Shown here in pieces: positions 22,222 through 30,168 of a DNA stretch of 35,496 bases. The notes beneath the pieces were generated by a model. The model was not told the origin of the DNA, did no database searches, and saw only the letters and a list, made by a program, of their open reading frames with translations. The DNA comes from SIG299 sp045593825 (GTDB taxonomy: Bacteria > Bacillota > Clostridia > Lachnospirales > Lachnospiraceae): positions 1 through 35,496 of the forward strand of contig JAZNXI010000034.1 in assembly GCA_045593825.1 (NCBI GenBank), given 5' to 3'. How positions within the stretch are numbered: the first letter of the stretch is position 1; every line of letters starts with the position of its first letter. Made by a program: the position numbers and the translations under genes.

Positions 22222-23004
22222 TCAATCGACAGGTTTCAACAGATTTCTTATAATTTCCCAAAGCTTACTGCTAAAATGCAACGTGATTTCGTCGGATTTA
22301 TCGGAAAGGTTTCCGCCCTCCGGCAGCAGCAGTTCCGCATCGGATTGTCCATAAAACAGCTTTGCCAGGGTGTTTTTTTCGACCGTTCCTATTTTTATTT
22401 TATACATATCCGAATTTTTCGGCACATAGTCATAGGAGGAATCAATAAAGCACAGAGAGGGATAGGCCAGACACCACCAGTTATGACCTTCGCCGCTGCC
22501 AAGCACCACCTGCACACTGTCGTAGAAGCCCGGCGGAAAAATAACCGCATCGGCGGAGAGGTAGGTCTGGCTGCCGTAGATGCGGATAGGGAAATACACC
22601 CGTTCCATAGAAACGGTGGCGGTATAACCTGTGTTTTGTTCTGCCAGAAAGGTGTTGGCAATTGCGGTCAATGCCGGACATTGGGAGGTGAGCTTCGCCA
22701 TGGCATCCGCTTTGTTTTCTGCATCCAGAGTGGCTGCATTTAAGTAGGGCAGCAGGACATCCCGCAGGGCAAGCTTGATGGCCTGGTCCCGTTCGGCATC
22801 GCTGTCCGCCAGAATATGTAGCCGGATGACCTCTTCTGCCACTTTTGGAGTGGCGGAGGAAGTTTTGACGGTTCCGTTTCTGACAGCTTCGGTAAAATCA
22901 GAAGCCGGTCTGGCATAATTTTTCTTTGGAAGGTCAATGACAATCAGGCAGACGGTAACTGCCGCAAGTAATAAAATACAAACAGAAATGATTCGTTCTT
23001 TCAT
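22222..23004 (-). CDS. spoIIR: Stage II sporulation protein R
   Basis: SpoIIR is made in the forespore under sigma-F, exported to the intermembrane space and triggers SpoIIGA to mature pro-sigma-E. The 260-residue protein has an N-terminal hydrophobic segment (about 5-24, signal or anchor). The family core includes VIRLHILADSDAERDQAIKL followed by ALRDVLLPYL (about 62-91) and a long beta-rich domain with GEGHNWWCLAYPSLCF (about 170-185). The C-terminus ends shortly after LWEIIRNLL. A GAAAGGA site precedes the ATG. A sigma-F/G-like promoter lies upstream. Confidence 0.92.
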   Translation of the reverse strand: MKERIISVCILLLAAVTVCLIVIDLPKKNYARPASDFTEAVRNGTVKTSSATPKVAEEVIRLHILADSDAERDQAIKLALRDVLLPYLNAATLDAENKADAMAKLTSQCPALTAIANTFLAEQNTGYTATVSMERVYFPIRIYGSQTYLSADAVIFPPGFYDSVQVVLGSGEGHNWWCLAYPSLCFIDSSYDYVPKNSDMYKIKIGTVEKNTLAKLFYGQSDAELLLPEGGNLSDKSDEITLHFSSKLWEIIRNLLKPVD

Positions 23005-23054
23005 GATGGAGTTCCTTTCTATTATGAAGAATTTGTTCCGGTAGCTTCTGTTAA

Positions 23055-23085
23055 GAGTATGGGCAGATTTTTCCGTTTACATTCA
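23055..23085 (-). promoter_or_regulatory. Sigma-F/sigma-G-like promoter of spoIIR
   Basis: On the minus strand, TGAATG (23080-23085), an 18-base spacer and CATACTC (23055-23061) match the forespore consensus TGAATA/CATACTA at 11 of 13 positions. It lies about 50 bases before the spoIIR ATG. B. subtilis spoIIR is a sigma-F gene. Confidence 0.58.
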
Positions 23086-23109
23086 CAGGAAATTTATTTT
23101 TATTTCTCA

Positions 23110-23138
23110 TTGAATTACTGCCCAAAATGGAGTAAAAT
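23110..23138 (+). promoter_or_regulatory. Promoter of ddl
   Basis: TTGAAT (23110-23115), a 17-base spacer and TAAAAT (23133-23138). The leader would be about 85 bases. It is divergent from spoIIR. Confidence 0.55.
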
Positions 23139-23228
23139 ACCCTTTAGAATGCGAAATTATGCCATAATGCATGGTGTTCGGAATAAAATAGTAGTAAACC
23201 GCAGTCTGCGGGATGGAGGTACAGTGTC

Positions 23229-24290
23229 ATGAGTAAGAAAAATGTATTAGTATTATTCGGGGGAAGATCTTCCGAGCATGAGGTGTCCTGTGTATCGGCC
23301 ACCACAGTGATTTCCAATATGGATAGAGAAGCTTACGAAATTTTTGCCGTAGGTATTACCAAGGAAGGCCGCTGGGTTTTAGTGGACGGCACGGAGGAAA
23401 TCAAAGACGGCACCTGGGTAAGCAGCAAGAAGCAGGCGGTGCTTTCTCCGGATACTGCCGAGAAGGCGCTGTATGTGTCCGAGAACGGCGAAATGAAGAA
23501 GATTAAGATAGATGTGGCATTCCCTGTGCTTCACGGTTTAAACGGCGAGGACGGCACCGTACAGGGCTTATTTGAGCTGGCAGGCATTCCGTATGTGGGC
23601 TGCGGCGTACTGGCTTCCGCTGTGTCCATGGATAAGTTATATACAAAGATTATTGTGGATACCCTTGGTATTGCACAGGCCCGTTATGTTGGCGTTTACA
23701 AGGACGAAATTAAAGACACTGCTGTATATGAAAAAATCGAGACAACACTTGGTTATCCGGTATTTATCAAGCCATCCAACGCAGGCTCCTCCCGCGGTGT
23801 TTCCAAGGCGGCAAACCGCGAAGAACTCATTGCCGGTCTTGCAGAAGCGGCAAACCACGACCGCAAGATTTTAGTAGAAGAAACCATCTACGGCAGAGAA
23901 TTAGAGTGTGCTGTGCTTGGCGACGGCAAGGTAGATGCTTCCGGTATCGGCGAAGTACTGGCTGCAGCAGAATTTTATGATTACGAGGCAAAGTACCACA
24001 ATGCAGAGTCCCAAACCGTAATTTCTCCGGAGCTTCCTGCAGGTAAGGAAGAAGAAATCCGTGAGGCTGCCGTAAAGATTTTCAAGGCAGTGGACGGTCA
24101 GGGCTTATCCCGTGTGGATTTCTTTTTAGAAAAGGGCACCAACCGTGTGATTTTCAACGAAATCAATACCTTGCCGGGCTTTACCTCCATCAGTATGTAT
24201 CCAATGCTCTGGGGTGCCAAGGGCATCGACAAGCCGGCCTTAATCAGCCGTCTTTTGGAGCTTGCCCATGTAAGGGAAATCAATTTATAG
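23229..24290 (+). CDS. ddl: D-alanine--D-alanine ligase
   Basis: Ddl joins two D-Ala with ATP for peptidoglycan precursors. The 353-residue protein is an ATP-grasp enzyme with VLFGGRSSEHEVSCVSA near the start, FPVLHGLNGEDGTVQGLFEL, YPVFIKPSNAGSSRGVSKA (ATP site), and FNEINTLPGFTSISMYPMLW, which carries metal and D-Ala binding residues. GGAGG (23215-23219) precedes the ATG. It is followed by murI, so two D-amino-acid steps of wall synthesis are side by side. Confidence 0.96.
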   Translation: MSKKNVLVLFGGRSSEHEVSCVSATTVISNMDREAYEIFAVGITKEGRWVLVDGTEEIKDGTWVSSKKQAVLSPDTAEKALYVSENGEMKKIKIDVAFPVLHGLNGEDGTVQGLFELAGIPYVGCGVLASAVSMDKLYTKIIVDTLGIAQARYVGVYKDEIKDTAVYEKIETTLGYPVFIKPSNAGSSRGVSKAANREELIAGLAEAANHDRKILVEETIYGRELECAVLGDGKVDASGIGEVLAAAEFYDYEAKYHNAESQTVISPELPAGKEEEIREAAVKIFKAVDGQGLSRVDFFLEKGTNRVIFNEINTLPGFTSISMYPMLWGAKGIDKPALISRLLELAHVREINL

Positions 24291-24337
24291 GATGTTTGGA
24301 GCTTTGCTGCAGATGCGGCAGATAGAGAGGAAATCAT

Positions 24338-25150
24338 ATGAAAAACAATGCCCCAATCGGAGTGTTTGACTCCGGCGTTGGCGGATTAACCGTTGTAAAA
24401 GAAATTATGAAGGCGCTGCCGAACGAATCTATTGTTTATTATGGCGACACGGCACGAGTGCCGTACGGCAGCAAGTCTGCAGAGACTGTTACAGCCTACT
24501 CCAGACAGATTGCCAAGTTTTTAATGACCCAGGAAGTAAAGGCCATTGTGGTGGCCTGCAATACCGTAAGTGCCCTGGCATTGGAAACCATCAAAGAAGA
24601 ATTTGACGTGCCGTTCATCGGCGTGGTAAAGCCGGGTGCCAAAATGGCGGCCCAGGCTACCCGGAATAATAAAATCGGAATTATTGCCACGGAGGGAACT
24701 ATTTCCAGCGGCATTTACGAAAAGTTTTTAAAGACCACCAGTCCGGAGGTGGAGGTGTACGGTAAGGCCTGCCCTCTCTTTGTTCCTCTGGCGGAAGAAG
24801 GCTGGCTTGATGATGATGTCACAAAGCAGGTGGCAGAGCGTTATCTGGCAGAATTAAAGGAGAAAAACGTGGATGCCCTGGTGCTTGGCTGCACCCACTA
24901 TCCTTTGCTTCGCGGTGTTATCGGTGAAGTGATGGGCGAGGGTGTAACGTTGGTAAATCCTGCTTACGAAACAGCCAAGGAGCTTATGTTTGTTTTGGAA
25001 GACAACCATCTTCTCAGAGAAGCAGCTGCCCAGCCGGTACACAAGTTTTATGTCAGCGACGGTGCGGAAAAGTTCCGCCGGTTCGCCAACACTATTTTGC
25101 CATGTGACCACTTAGAGGTGGAGGACGTGGCAGTAAAAAGCTTTGAATAA
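24338..25150 (+). CDS. murI: Glutamate racemase
   Basis: MurI makes D-glutamate for peptidoglycan. The 270-residue protein has GVFDSGVGGLTV near the start, catalytic Cys74 in VACNTVSAL and Cys185 in VLGCTHYPLL, the two-base mechanism pair. GAGAGGA precedes the ATG. It lies 47 bases after ddl and 12 bases before the DUF1934 gene, probably in one operon. Confidence 0.96.
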   Translation: MKNNAPIGVFDSGVGGLTVVKEIMKALPNESIVYYGDTARVPYGSKSAETVTAYSRQIAKFLMTQEVKAIVVACNTVSALALETIKEEFDVPFIGVVKPGAKMAAQATRNNKIGIIATEGTISSGIYEKFLKTTSPEVEVYGKACPLFVPLAEEGWLDDDVTKQVAERYLAELKEKNVDALVLGCTHYPLLRGVIGEVMGEGVTLVNPAYETAKELMFVLEDNHLLREAAAQPVHKFYVSDGAEKFRRFANTILPCDHLEVEDVAVKSFE

Positions 25151-25162
25151 AGGAAAAATTCC

Positions 25163-25588
25163 ATGAAGAAAAATGTTGTAATAACCGTGCGTGGTCTTCA
25201 GCGTCAGGTGGCCGAGGATGAGCCTGTGGAAGTAATCAGTGCGGGAACCTATTTAAGAAAAGACGACACCCATTACCTTTCTTACGAAGAAGCGGATGAG
25301 GACGGCAAAATCACAAAAAACCGAATCAAAATCACGCCGGAGTCTATTGAGATGACAAAGCAGGGCGGAATTACCACCCAAATGATTTTTATCAAAGGCC
25401 AGAAGCAATATGCCTGTTATGAAACGCCGTTTGGCGAACTGACACTGGGCATGACCACAAAGCATATTAAAGTAACGGAAGAAAACATGCAGATATCTGT
25501 GGCGCTGCGCTACGACCTGGAGGTAAACGGAACCCATATGTCGGAATGTGAGCTGGATATCGAAGTAAAGGAGTGTGTGGCAGGATGA
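25163..25588 (+). CDS. DUF1934 family protein (YwiB-like beta-barrel)
   Basis: The 141-residue protein matches the pattern of DUF1934 (YwiB of B. subtilis): a small lipocalin-like beta-barrel with VITVRGLQRQ near the start, HYLSYEEADEDGKITKNRIK, YACYETPFGELTLGMTTKHI and a final SECELDIEVKE strand. There is no signal peptide. The function of the family is not established. It lies 12 bases after murI and overlaps the next gene by ATGA. Confidence 0.82.
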   Translation: MKKNVVITVRGLQRQVAEDEPVEVISAGTYLRKDDTHYLSYEEADEDGKITKNRIKITPESIEMTKQGGITTQMIFIKGQKQYACYETPFGELTLGMTTKHIKVTEENMQISVALRYDLEVNGTHMSECELDIEVKECVAG

Positions 25589-26652
25589 ATATTTTAGAAA
25601 ATAAGAAATTTTACCGTCTGTCCGGTAGAACTACATGGCAGGACGAGGTGTTGTATCTTGGCTATTCAGCGTCCTTTATAGAGTTTACGTTTAAAGGCAC
25701 CAAGGCAGAAGCGGAGTTGGTAACCGACCGCTTAGACTGGCCGGAGCTTCACCGTGCCTGGGTAGCAGTGTTCGTGAACGGTGCAGAAACTCCTGCTCTC
25801 CGTTTTCCGCTTACCAAAGAAAAAGAGCGTTTTGTTTTATATGAAAGTGCAGAAGCAAAGGAAGTTACCCTGCGTATCATGAAATATTCCGAAGCGGCAT
25901 TTAATGCCCTTGGCATTGTGTCTGTAGAAGTGGAAGGGGAGCTTCTTCCTCCGCCTGTTGTAAAAGAGAAGAAAATCGAAGTTATCGGTGACTCCATTAC
26001 CTGCGGCTACGGTATCGAAGGCATTGTAGACGTGGATACCTTTACCACCGCCCAGGAAAATCCGTGGAACGCTTATGCGTGCCGCGTGGCAAGAGCCTTA
26101 GATGCAGACTTTTCTTTAATTTCCTGGAGCGGCAACGGAATTATTTCCCATTGGATTCCGGAGGATGTAAATGAACCCCGTAATGACGAAGCATTAATGC
26201 CGGAAATGTATTTTTACGAAGACTATTCCGCAGATTTGCGCCGTGAAAAGAGCCGTGCAGATTTTATCAAAAGAGACTTTACCTCATATCAGCCGCAGTT
26301 GATTATCATTAACCTCGGTACCAACGATGGCAGCTACACAAGAAATGTTCCTGCCCGTGACAGAGCTTTTGTAAACGGTTATGTAAAGTTCCTTCGTCAG
26401 GTAAGAGAAGTTAATCCTAAAGCCAACATCCTTTGTACCGTAGGTGTTATGGCAACGGCGGCTAAGGATTTGGTAGGAGAAGCAGTGTCCCGTGTCAATG
26501 ACTTTGGCGACAACAAAGTATTCTTCAAAGAAGCGTTCCTGCAAAACGGGGAAGTAGACGGAATCGGTGCGGACTGGCACCCAACGGAAAGCACCCAGAA
26601 GAAGCTGGCAGAGTATTTGGTGGAATATATAAAAGAAAACAATTTGATTTAA
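25585..26652 (+). CDS. SGNH-type carbohydrate esterase, family CE2-like
   Basis: CE2 enzymes remove acetyl groups from xylo- or glucomanno-oligosaccharides. The 355-residue protein has an N-terminal beta-sandwich (about 1-120) and a C-terminal SGNH hydrolase domain: nucleophile Ser137 in IGDSITCGYG, GTND (245-248) and the catalytic Asp330/His332 in ADWHP. It has no signal peptide, so it should act on imported oligosaccharides, unlike many secreted CE2 enzymes. The ATG overlaps the stop of the DUF1934 gene; an upstream in-frame start at 25573 is less likely. A terminator follows. Confidence 0.87.
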   Translation: MNILENKKFYRLSGRTTWQDEVLYLGYSASFIEFTFKGTKAEAELVTDRLDWPELHRAWVAVFVNGAETPALRFPLTKEKERFVLYESAEAKEVTLRIMKYSEAAFNALGIVSVEVEGELLPPPVVKEKKIEVIGDSITCGYGIEGIVDVDTFTTAQENPWNAYACRVARALDADFSLISWSGNGIISHWIPEDVNEPRNDEALMPEMYFYEDYSADLRREKSRADFIKRDFTSYQPQLIIINLGTNDGSYTRNVPARDRAFVNGYVKFLRQVREVNPKANILCTVGVMATAAKDLVGEAVSRVNDFGDNKVFFKEAFLQNGEVDGIGADWHPTESTQKKLAEYLVEYIKENNLI

Positions 26653-26657
26653 AAAGT

Positions 26658-26693
26658 AAAGGCTTTGGCTGATAAAATGCCAAAGCCTTTTTT
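26658..26693. terminator. Bidirectional terminator between the CE2-like gene and the convergent membrane-protein gene
   Basis: A 12-bp stem AAAGGCTTTGGC/GCCAAAGCCTTT with a 9-base loop is flanked by A and T runs. Confidence 0.93.
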
Positions 26694-26697
26694 GTTA

Positions 26698-27156
26698 TTA
26701 GTTTTCCTTTTTACTGAGTTTTGCCTTCATCTTCTTAAAGAAACCAACTTTTACCGGCTTTTCTGCGAGACCGCCGCGGGCGCCCTTTACATCAATGATG
26801 TAGATACCGTTCATGACTGCCTTAACTTCCTTCTTTAATGGAATTAAGTCGTAGATTTTTGGTTCACACATTAAGGACATAACCTTTGGACCAATCTTTG
26901 CCTTAACAACCGGCACCTTGGAATTGCGAAGGTACTTTGGTGTCTGTTCCAAAACGATGGCCGGGAATCCGGCTTCTTTCAGCTTCATCTTCTTTTTATC
27001 GATGACTAAAATGGAGTAGGTCTGAGCACCTACCATCATATCTGCCTGAGCCTTTTCCTGCTTCTTCTGCATCTTGCTGCCGAAAATATATAACGCAACC
27101 AGTGCTGCGGTTACAACCAAAACGATAACAAGTGTAACAATCATCCATGTTTCCAT
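26698..27156 (-). CDS. Uncharacterised single-pass membrane protein
   Basis: The 152-residue family is not recognised. One N-terminal membrane helix (about 4-27, VTLVIVLVVTAALVALYIFG) is followed by a basic cytoplasmic domain. The core, QTYSILVIDKKKMKLKEAGF then PKYLRNSKVPVVKAKIGPKV, looks beta-rich, and the C-terminus is Lys-rich (FFKKMKAKLSKKEN). GGAGGAAA lies before the ATG and a good promoter precedes it. It follows plsC on the same strand with a 73-base gap, so a membrane-related role is possible but unsupported. Confidence 0.8.
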   Translation of the reverse strand: METWMIVTLVIVLVVTAALVALYIFGSKMQKKQEKAQADMMVGAQTYSILVIDKKKMKLKEAGFPAIVLEQTPKYLRNSKVPVVKAKIGPKVMSLMCEPKIYDLIPLKKEVKAVMNGIYIIDVKGARGGLAEKPVKVGFFKKMKAKLSKKEN

Positions 27157-27192
27157 AGAATTTCCTCCTTCCTTTGTTTCAAACTAACCTTA

Positions 27193-27221
27193 ATTGTATA
27201 TAATTTCCGCATAAATTGCAA
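27193..27221 (-). promoter_or_regulatory. Promoter of the single-pass membrane protein gene
   Basis: On the minus strand, TTGCAA (27216-27221), a 17-base spacer and TACAAT (27193-27198). Confidence 0.6.
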
Positions 27222-27229
27222 GCGGATTA

Positions 27230-27982
27230 TTATTTCTTCTGAGATGGGTTGTTTACCAGATACTGCTCGTGGCCCTTTAACATTTCGGTGATGATGTCCC
27301 GGCAGTGGGCGCCCATGGTTTTGCGCTCTTCCTTTGTTAACTGATCCGGATAAATCGGTTTTCCGTATTCGATGACACAGGTGGCTTTTTTAATCCACGG
27401 GAAAGAATTTTCAAACACATCGTCCGTGCCGGAGATGGCAACCGGTATAATCGGGCAGCCGGTTTTGTCTGCCATTTTTAAGGAACCTTCCTTGAAAGGA
27501 AGAAGTTCCTTGCCGTGGTTTCTGGTTCCTTCCGGAGCAATGAAAATGGAATAACCCTGCTTAATGCTGTCGATGCTGTCTAAAATCATTTTCATTCCGG
27601 CACGCATATCGCTGCGGTCTAAGAACAGGCAGTTTACCAGTTCCATCCACCAGCTAAGGAACGGTGCCTTTTTGATTTCGATTTTTGCAACAAAGCCCAT
27701 GAGGTTTGGGGAGGCAATGTATGCCATCGGAATATCGGCGATGCTGCGGTGGTTGGAAACATAAAGTACTGCAGTGTCCTTTGGCACATTTTCACGGCCG
27801 AGAACTACCCGTTTCATACCGGCAGGGAAAGTGATAAAGCGGAATCCCCACTGCACAAACCACTGGGCAATTTTAGAGGATAGCAGCCGGTTCTTTTTTC
27901 TAAGCAGGTAAAGAACCAGATATGCCGGAAAGGTTACTATAAAAAATACAGCTAAAAATAAAAATACGAAAAAGGTTCTCAT
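27230..27982 (-). CDS. plsC: 1-acyl-sn-glycerol-3-phosphate acyltransferase
   Basis: PlsC adds the second acyl chain to make phosphatidic acid. The 250-residue protein has an N-terminal membrane helix (about 4-27), the catalytic NHxxxxD motif SNHRSIAD (His78, Asp83) and the substrate motif PEGTRNHG, followed by FKEGSLKMA and IIPVAISGT. Its ATG overlaps the stop of the VanY-like gene (ATGA), so the two are translated from one message. Confidence 0.94.
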   Translation of the reverse strand: MRTFFVFLFLAVFFIVTFPAYLVLYLLRKKNRLLSSKIAQWFVQWGFRFITFPAGMKRVVLGRENVPKDTAVLYVSNHRSIADIPMAYIASPNLMGFVAKIEIKKAPFLSWWMELVNCLFLDRSDMRAGMKMILDSIDSIKQGYSIFIAPEGTRNHGKELLPFKEGSLKMADKTGCPIIPVAISGTDDVFENSFPWIKKATCVIEYGKPIYPDQLTKEERKTMGAHCRDIITEMLKGHEQYLVNNPSQKK

Positions 27983-29679
27983 CCAAAGAAACCTCCTGTT
28001 TCATCGTTGGTATCATAAGTGGAATCATCCGGGGTGTTAACCGGGTCTTCAGGAATTTCTCCGGTAACAGGGTCGTCTGCCGGAGCCTCTAAAAACGGAT
28101 CCTCATAAAACGGGTTATCGGTAGGTGCTTCCAGCGGCAGGGTGTTGTGCGGTACTTCGTAGTATTCTGCAGGATACAACGGAAGACCGGTTGCGCTGTC
28201 TAAAATGTATTCGCCGGTAAGCGGATTGATAAACGGTTCGTAGAAGACAACGGTGCCGTCTGCGTTATAGGTCAGCTCTCCAAAAATGTCACGTACCGGA
28301 ACTTTCTGGTTTAAAGACCCGGTTTCTGTAATGATTTCCATGCCGAATAAGTCTTTTTCCGGTTCGGTGTAGAGAATATTGCCTTCGAAATCCGTAGCAA
28401 GGGTACCGTCGGCGTTCCATAACGGCTGCATGTAAACCGGGGAACCGCTGTAGTCTAACCACAGGTTGCCCTCCGCATCAAAGTAAGGCTTGGTGTAAAG
28501 AATGTTGCCGGTTACATCCAGCACATAATTGCCGTTGGCATCATAAATCGGTTCCACAAAAAATGGAGTGCCGCTTACCCGGATGATGTTTCCGGCTGCG
28601 TCGCGGATAAGCTCTTTTAACAGAGGGAAGCCGGTAGACTCGGAAACCCAGACAGTACCGTCTTCTTTATAAAGAAGCTCGGAATCAAGAGTTGCGGCGT
28701 ATAACTTGTAAAACCGATCGGTGTTCATATCAATTAATGGACGGTCTTCCAATTCTGCCAGAGTATGGCTGGAAGGAACCCCGTAGTATTCTTCTAAAGT
28801 TAAGTCGTTCGTGTACAGGTAGTAAGCAAGCGGAACACCGACATAGCGGATATGCCATGGTTCGTAAGCGTATCCGGTAATGTGTTCTTTATCCTTTGGA
28901 TAACGGAGAATAAAGCCAAAGCGCCAGCAGTTGTCTTTTAACCAAAGTCCTTCCGGAGTAGAGGCGAAGGAGTTGGTCAGTGCAAAGTTAATGGACTTGC
29001 AGGATACGTCAATAGCAAGACCGGTTTGATGCTCGCTGTTACCGGGAGCTGCTGAGTACAGGTTTGTGTGACGGATGCCACGGTTAATCAGGTTGGCACC
29101 GTAAATATCGTACTGGCGGTCGTAGGAGCGGTAGCCGGAAACGCCGTAAATGGTAAGGCCTTCTTCCTCCCGGGCCGCATTGTAGAGATCTTCCAAAGCT
29201 TCGGCAGCAACCTTTGTTAACTTACGCTTGTCTAATGTTTTGTCGCTGAAGGCAAACGGAATGTCCGGAGCTACCAGGTTTTTTGGCTTGTATTTTTCTG
29301 TTAACGGATAGTCACGGTTGATAAGGAAATCAATGGTGGAGGTATCCGTATTTACTGTAGCCGGTGCCGGTGGAACGGTTGGAATCGGTGTTGGTGTCGG
29401 TGTAGGTGTCGGAGTTGCCGTTGGCGTTGGTGTGGCCGTCGGTGTAGGAGTCGGAGTGCTTGTTGCTGTTGGCTCAGCAGTTGGAGTAGCGGTAGCATCA
29501 GCGACAGGGGTAGCATCCGGCTGCGATACATCCGGTGTTGGAGTGGCTGCTTCGGAAACCGCCGGCGCCTGGGACGGATAGCTCGGGTCCACAACAGGGT
29601 CCGGTTTTGTACAGCCACACAGACAACATGCAGTTGTCAATAATATAAACATAAGAAATCCGTTTCTTTTTTGTAACAT
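27979..29679 (-). CDS. VanY-like D,D-carboxypeptidase lipoprotein with C-terminal 21-residue repeats
   Basis: The protein has 566 residues. A lipoprotein signal ends at LCGC (Cys23). A Thr/Pro/Ala linker (about 44-108) follows, then an M15B peptidase domain (about 120-285) with SGYRSYDRQ, the zinc motif SEHQTGLAID (His217, Asp224) and EPWHIRYVG (Glu273, His276). This family trims the terminal D-Ala of peptidoglycan stems. From 340 to 506 there are eight imperfect 20-22-residue repeats of the form DxxGNxxxDxxGxxxYxxP, then an acidic Pro/Asp-rich tail. The repeats are not usual for VanY-type enzymes and may bind the wall or a surface ligand. It is the first gene of an operon with plsC. Confidence 0.9.
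   Translation of the reverse strand: MLQKRNGFLMFILLTTACCLCGCTKPDPVVDPSYPSQAPAVSEAATPTPDVSQPDATPVADATATPTAEPTATSTPTPTPTATPTPTATPTPTPTPTPIPTVPPAPATVNTDTSTIDFLINRDYPLTEKYKPKNLVAPDIPFAFSDKTLDKRKLTKVAAEALEDLYNAAREEEGLTIYGVSGYRSYDRQYDIYGANLINRGIRHTNLYSAAPGNSEHQTGLAIDVSCKSINFALTNSFASTPEGLWLKDNCWRFGFILRYPKDKEHITGYAYEPWHIRYVGVPLAYYLYTNDLTLEEYYGVPSSHTLAELEDRPLIDMNTDRFYKLYAATLDSELLYKEDGTVWVSESTGFPLLKELIRDAAGNIIRVSGTPFFVEPIYDANGNYVLDVTGNILYTKPYFDAEGNLWLDYSGSPVYMQPLWNADGTLATDFEGNILYTEPEKDLFGMEIITETGSLNQKVPVRDIFGELTYNADGTVVFYEPFINPLTGEYILDSATGLPLYPAEYYEVPHNTLPLEAPTDNPFYEDPFLEAPADDPVTGEIPEDPVNTPDDSTYDTNDETGGFFG
28162..28662 (-). repeat. Eight 21-residue protein repeats within the VanY-like gene
   Basis: Residues 340-506 fall into eight units starting DGTVWVSE, DAAGNIIR, DANGNYVL, DAEGNLWL, NADGTLAT, DLFGMEII, DIFGELTY and NPLTGEYI. 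Several units end in a Y/F-x-x-P motif (FFVEP, LYTKP, VYMQP, LYTEP, VFYEP). The DNA has diverged between units, so the repeat is an old, selected protein structure rather than a recent expansion. Confidence 0.8.
29380..29493 (-). repeat. Low-complexity Thr-Pro/Ala repeat in the VanY-like gene
   Basis: The plus strand shows repeated GGTGTNGGNGT units that encode TPTPTPTATPT on the minus strand (about residues 63-100). It forms a stiff wall-spanning linker between the lipid anchor and the enzyme. Length variation between strains is likely. Confidence 0.85.
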
Positions 29680-29724
29680 GTATATTCCTCGATTCTATTA
29701 TATATGAAAAGCAACTAATTATAT

Positions 29725-29753
29725 GTTATACCACAAATAAATCAAATGTACAA
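29725..29753 (-). promoter_or_regulatory. Possible promoter of the VanY-like/plsC operon
   Basis: On the minus strand, TTGTAC (29748-29753), a 17-base spacer and TATAAC (29725-29730) preceded by TGG (extended -10). Confidence 0.45.
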
Positions 29754-29825
29754 ATAAAAAAAGCAGGAACTTTTAGAGAAGTTTTATGGAAAATGCCTAA
29801 AATAAGGAAAAATCTAAAATTTCCG

Positions 29826-29854
29826 TTGACTTTCGGGAATTTTCGTTGTAATAT
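29826..29854 (+). promoter_or_regulatory. Promoter of the ileS T-box leader
   Basis: TTGACT (29826-29831), a 17-base spacer and TAATAT (29849-29854). The start is expected near 29861. Confidence 0.65.
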
Positions 29855-29860
29855 TGAGGC

Positions 29861-30150
29861 AATAAAAACGTTGATGAAGACAGTAACCGTTTGAGGAAAG
29901 GCACAGCGAAGCCGGGACAGTGGGAGCCGGCGGCAAGTACTGGGCGGCGAATATCCCTTCTGAGTTGCGCTTCGAAAGAGCAAATGCTTTAGTAGTCTGC
30001 GACGGGTTCCACCGTTATATGGATAGGATATCAAATGTTATGCTTCGCCGGAATGCGGGCTGACGTTTCGTATGCGAATGGGTGGTATAACGAATTAGTA
30101 GGTGCTTTTCGTCCCGTTTCGCGGGAGAACAAAGCACCTTTTAGTTTTTT
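29861..30150 (+). promoter_or_regulatory. T-box riboswitch sensing tRNA-Ile, upstream of ileS
   Basis: This leader fills most of the gap between the VanY-like gene and ileS. The stem I base GAAG pairs with CTTC around the specifier loop, with AGTA on the 5' side and GAAT-ATC on the 3' side. The specifier AUC (29953-29955) reads Ile and lies nine bases before TGAG as in other T-boxes. The distal arm is a GCCGG/CCGGC stem around AGTGGGA. The T-box bulge TGGT (30083-30086) complements ACCA and so discriminator A, as in tRNA-Ile. The terminator is a long stem, AGGTGCTTT/AAAGCACCT with inner TTC-TCCCG pairs, then TTTAGTTTTTT (30100-30150). The box reads GGGTGGTATAACG, divergent after TGGT from the usual ACCGCG. 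Confidence 0.92.
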
Positions 30151-30168
30151 ATATAGGAGGCATGAATC

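Noticed and set aside
22171..22231. Two TGTCGAT heptamers on the minus strand resembling 0A boxes near ispE
   Set aside because: One lies in the end of spoIIR coding sequence, both have a mismatch, and a housekeeping isoprenoid gene is not an expected Spo0A target.
28162..28662. DNA-level tandem repeat or CRISPR-like array
   Set aside because: Only the protein pattern repeats; the DNA units have diverged and there are no identical repeats with spacers.
29318..29581. Plus-strand frame of 87 residues rich in Gly-Val
   Set aside because: It is the complement of the Thr-Pro repeat linker of the VanY-like gene and has no ribosome site.
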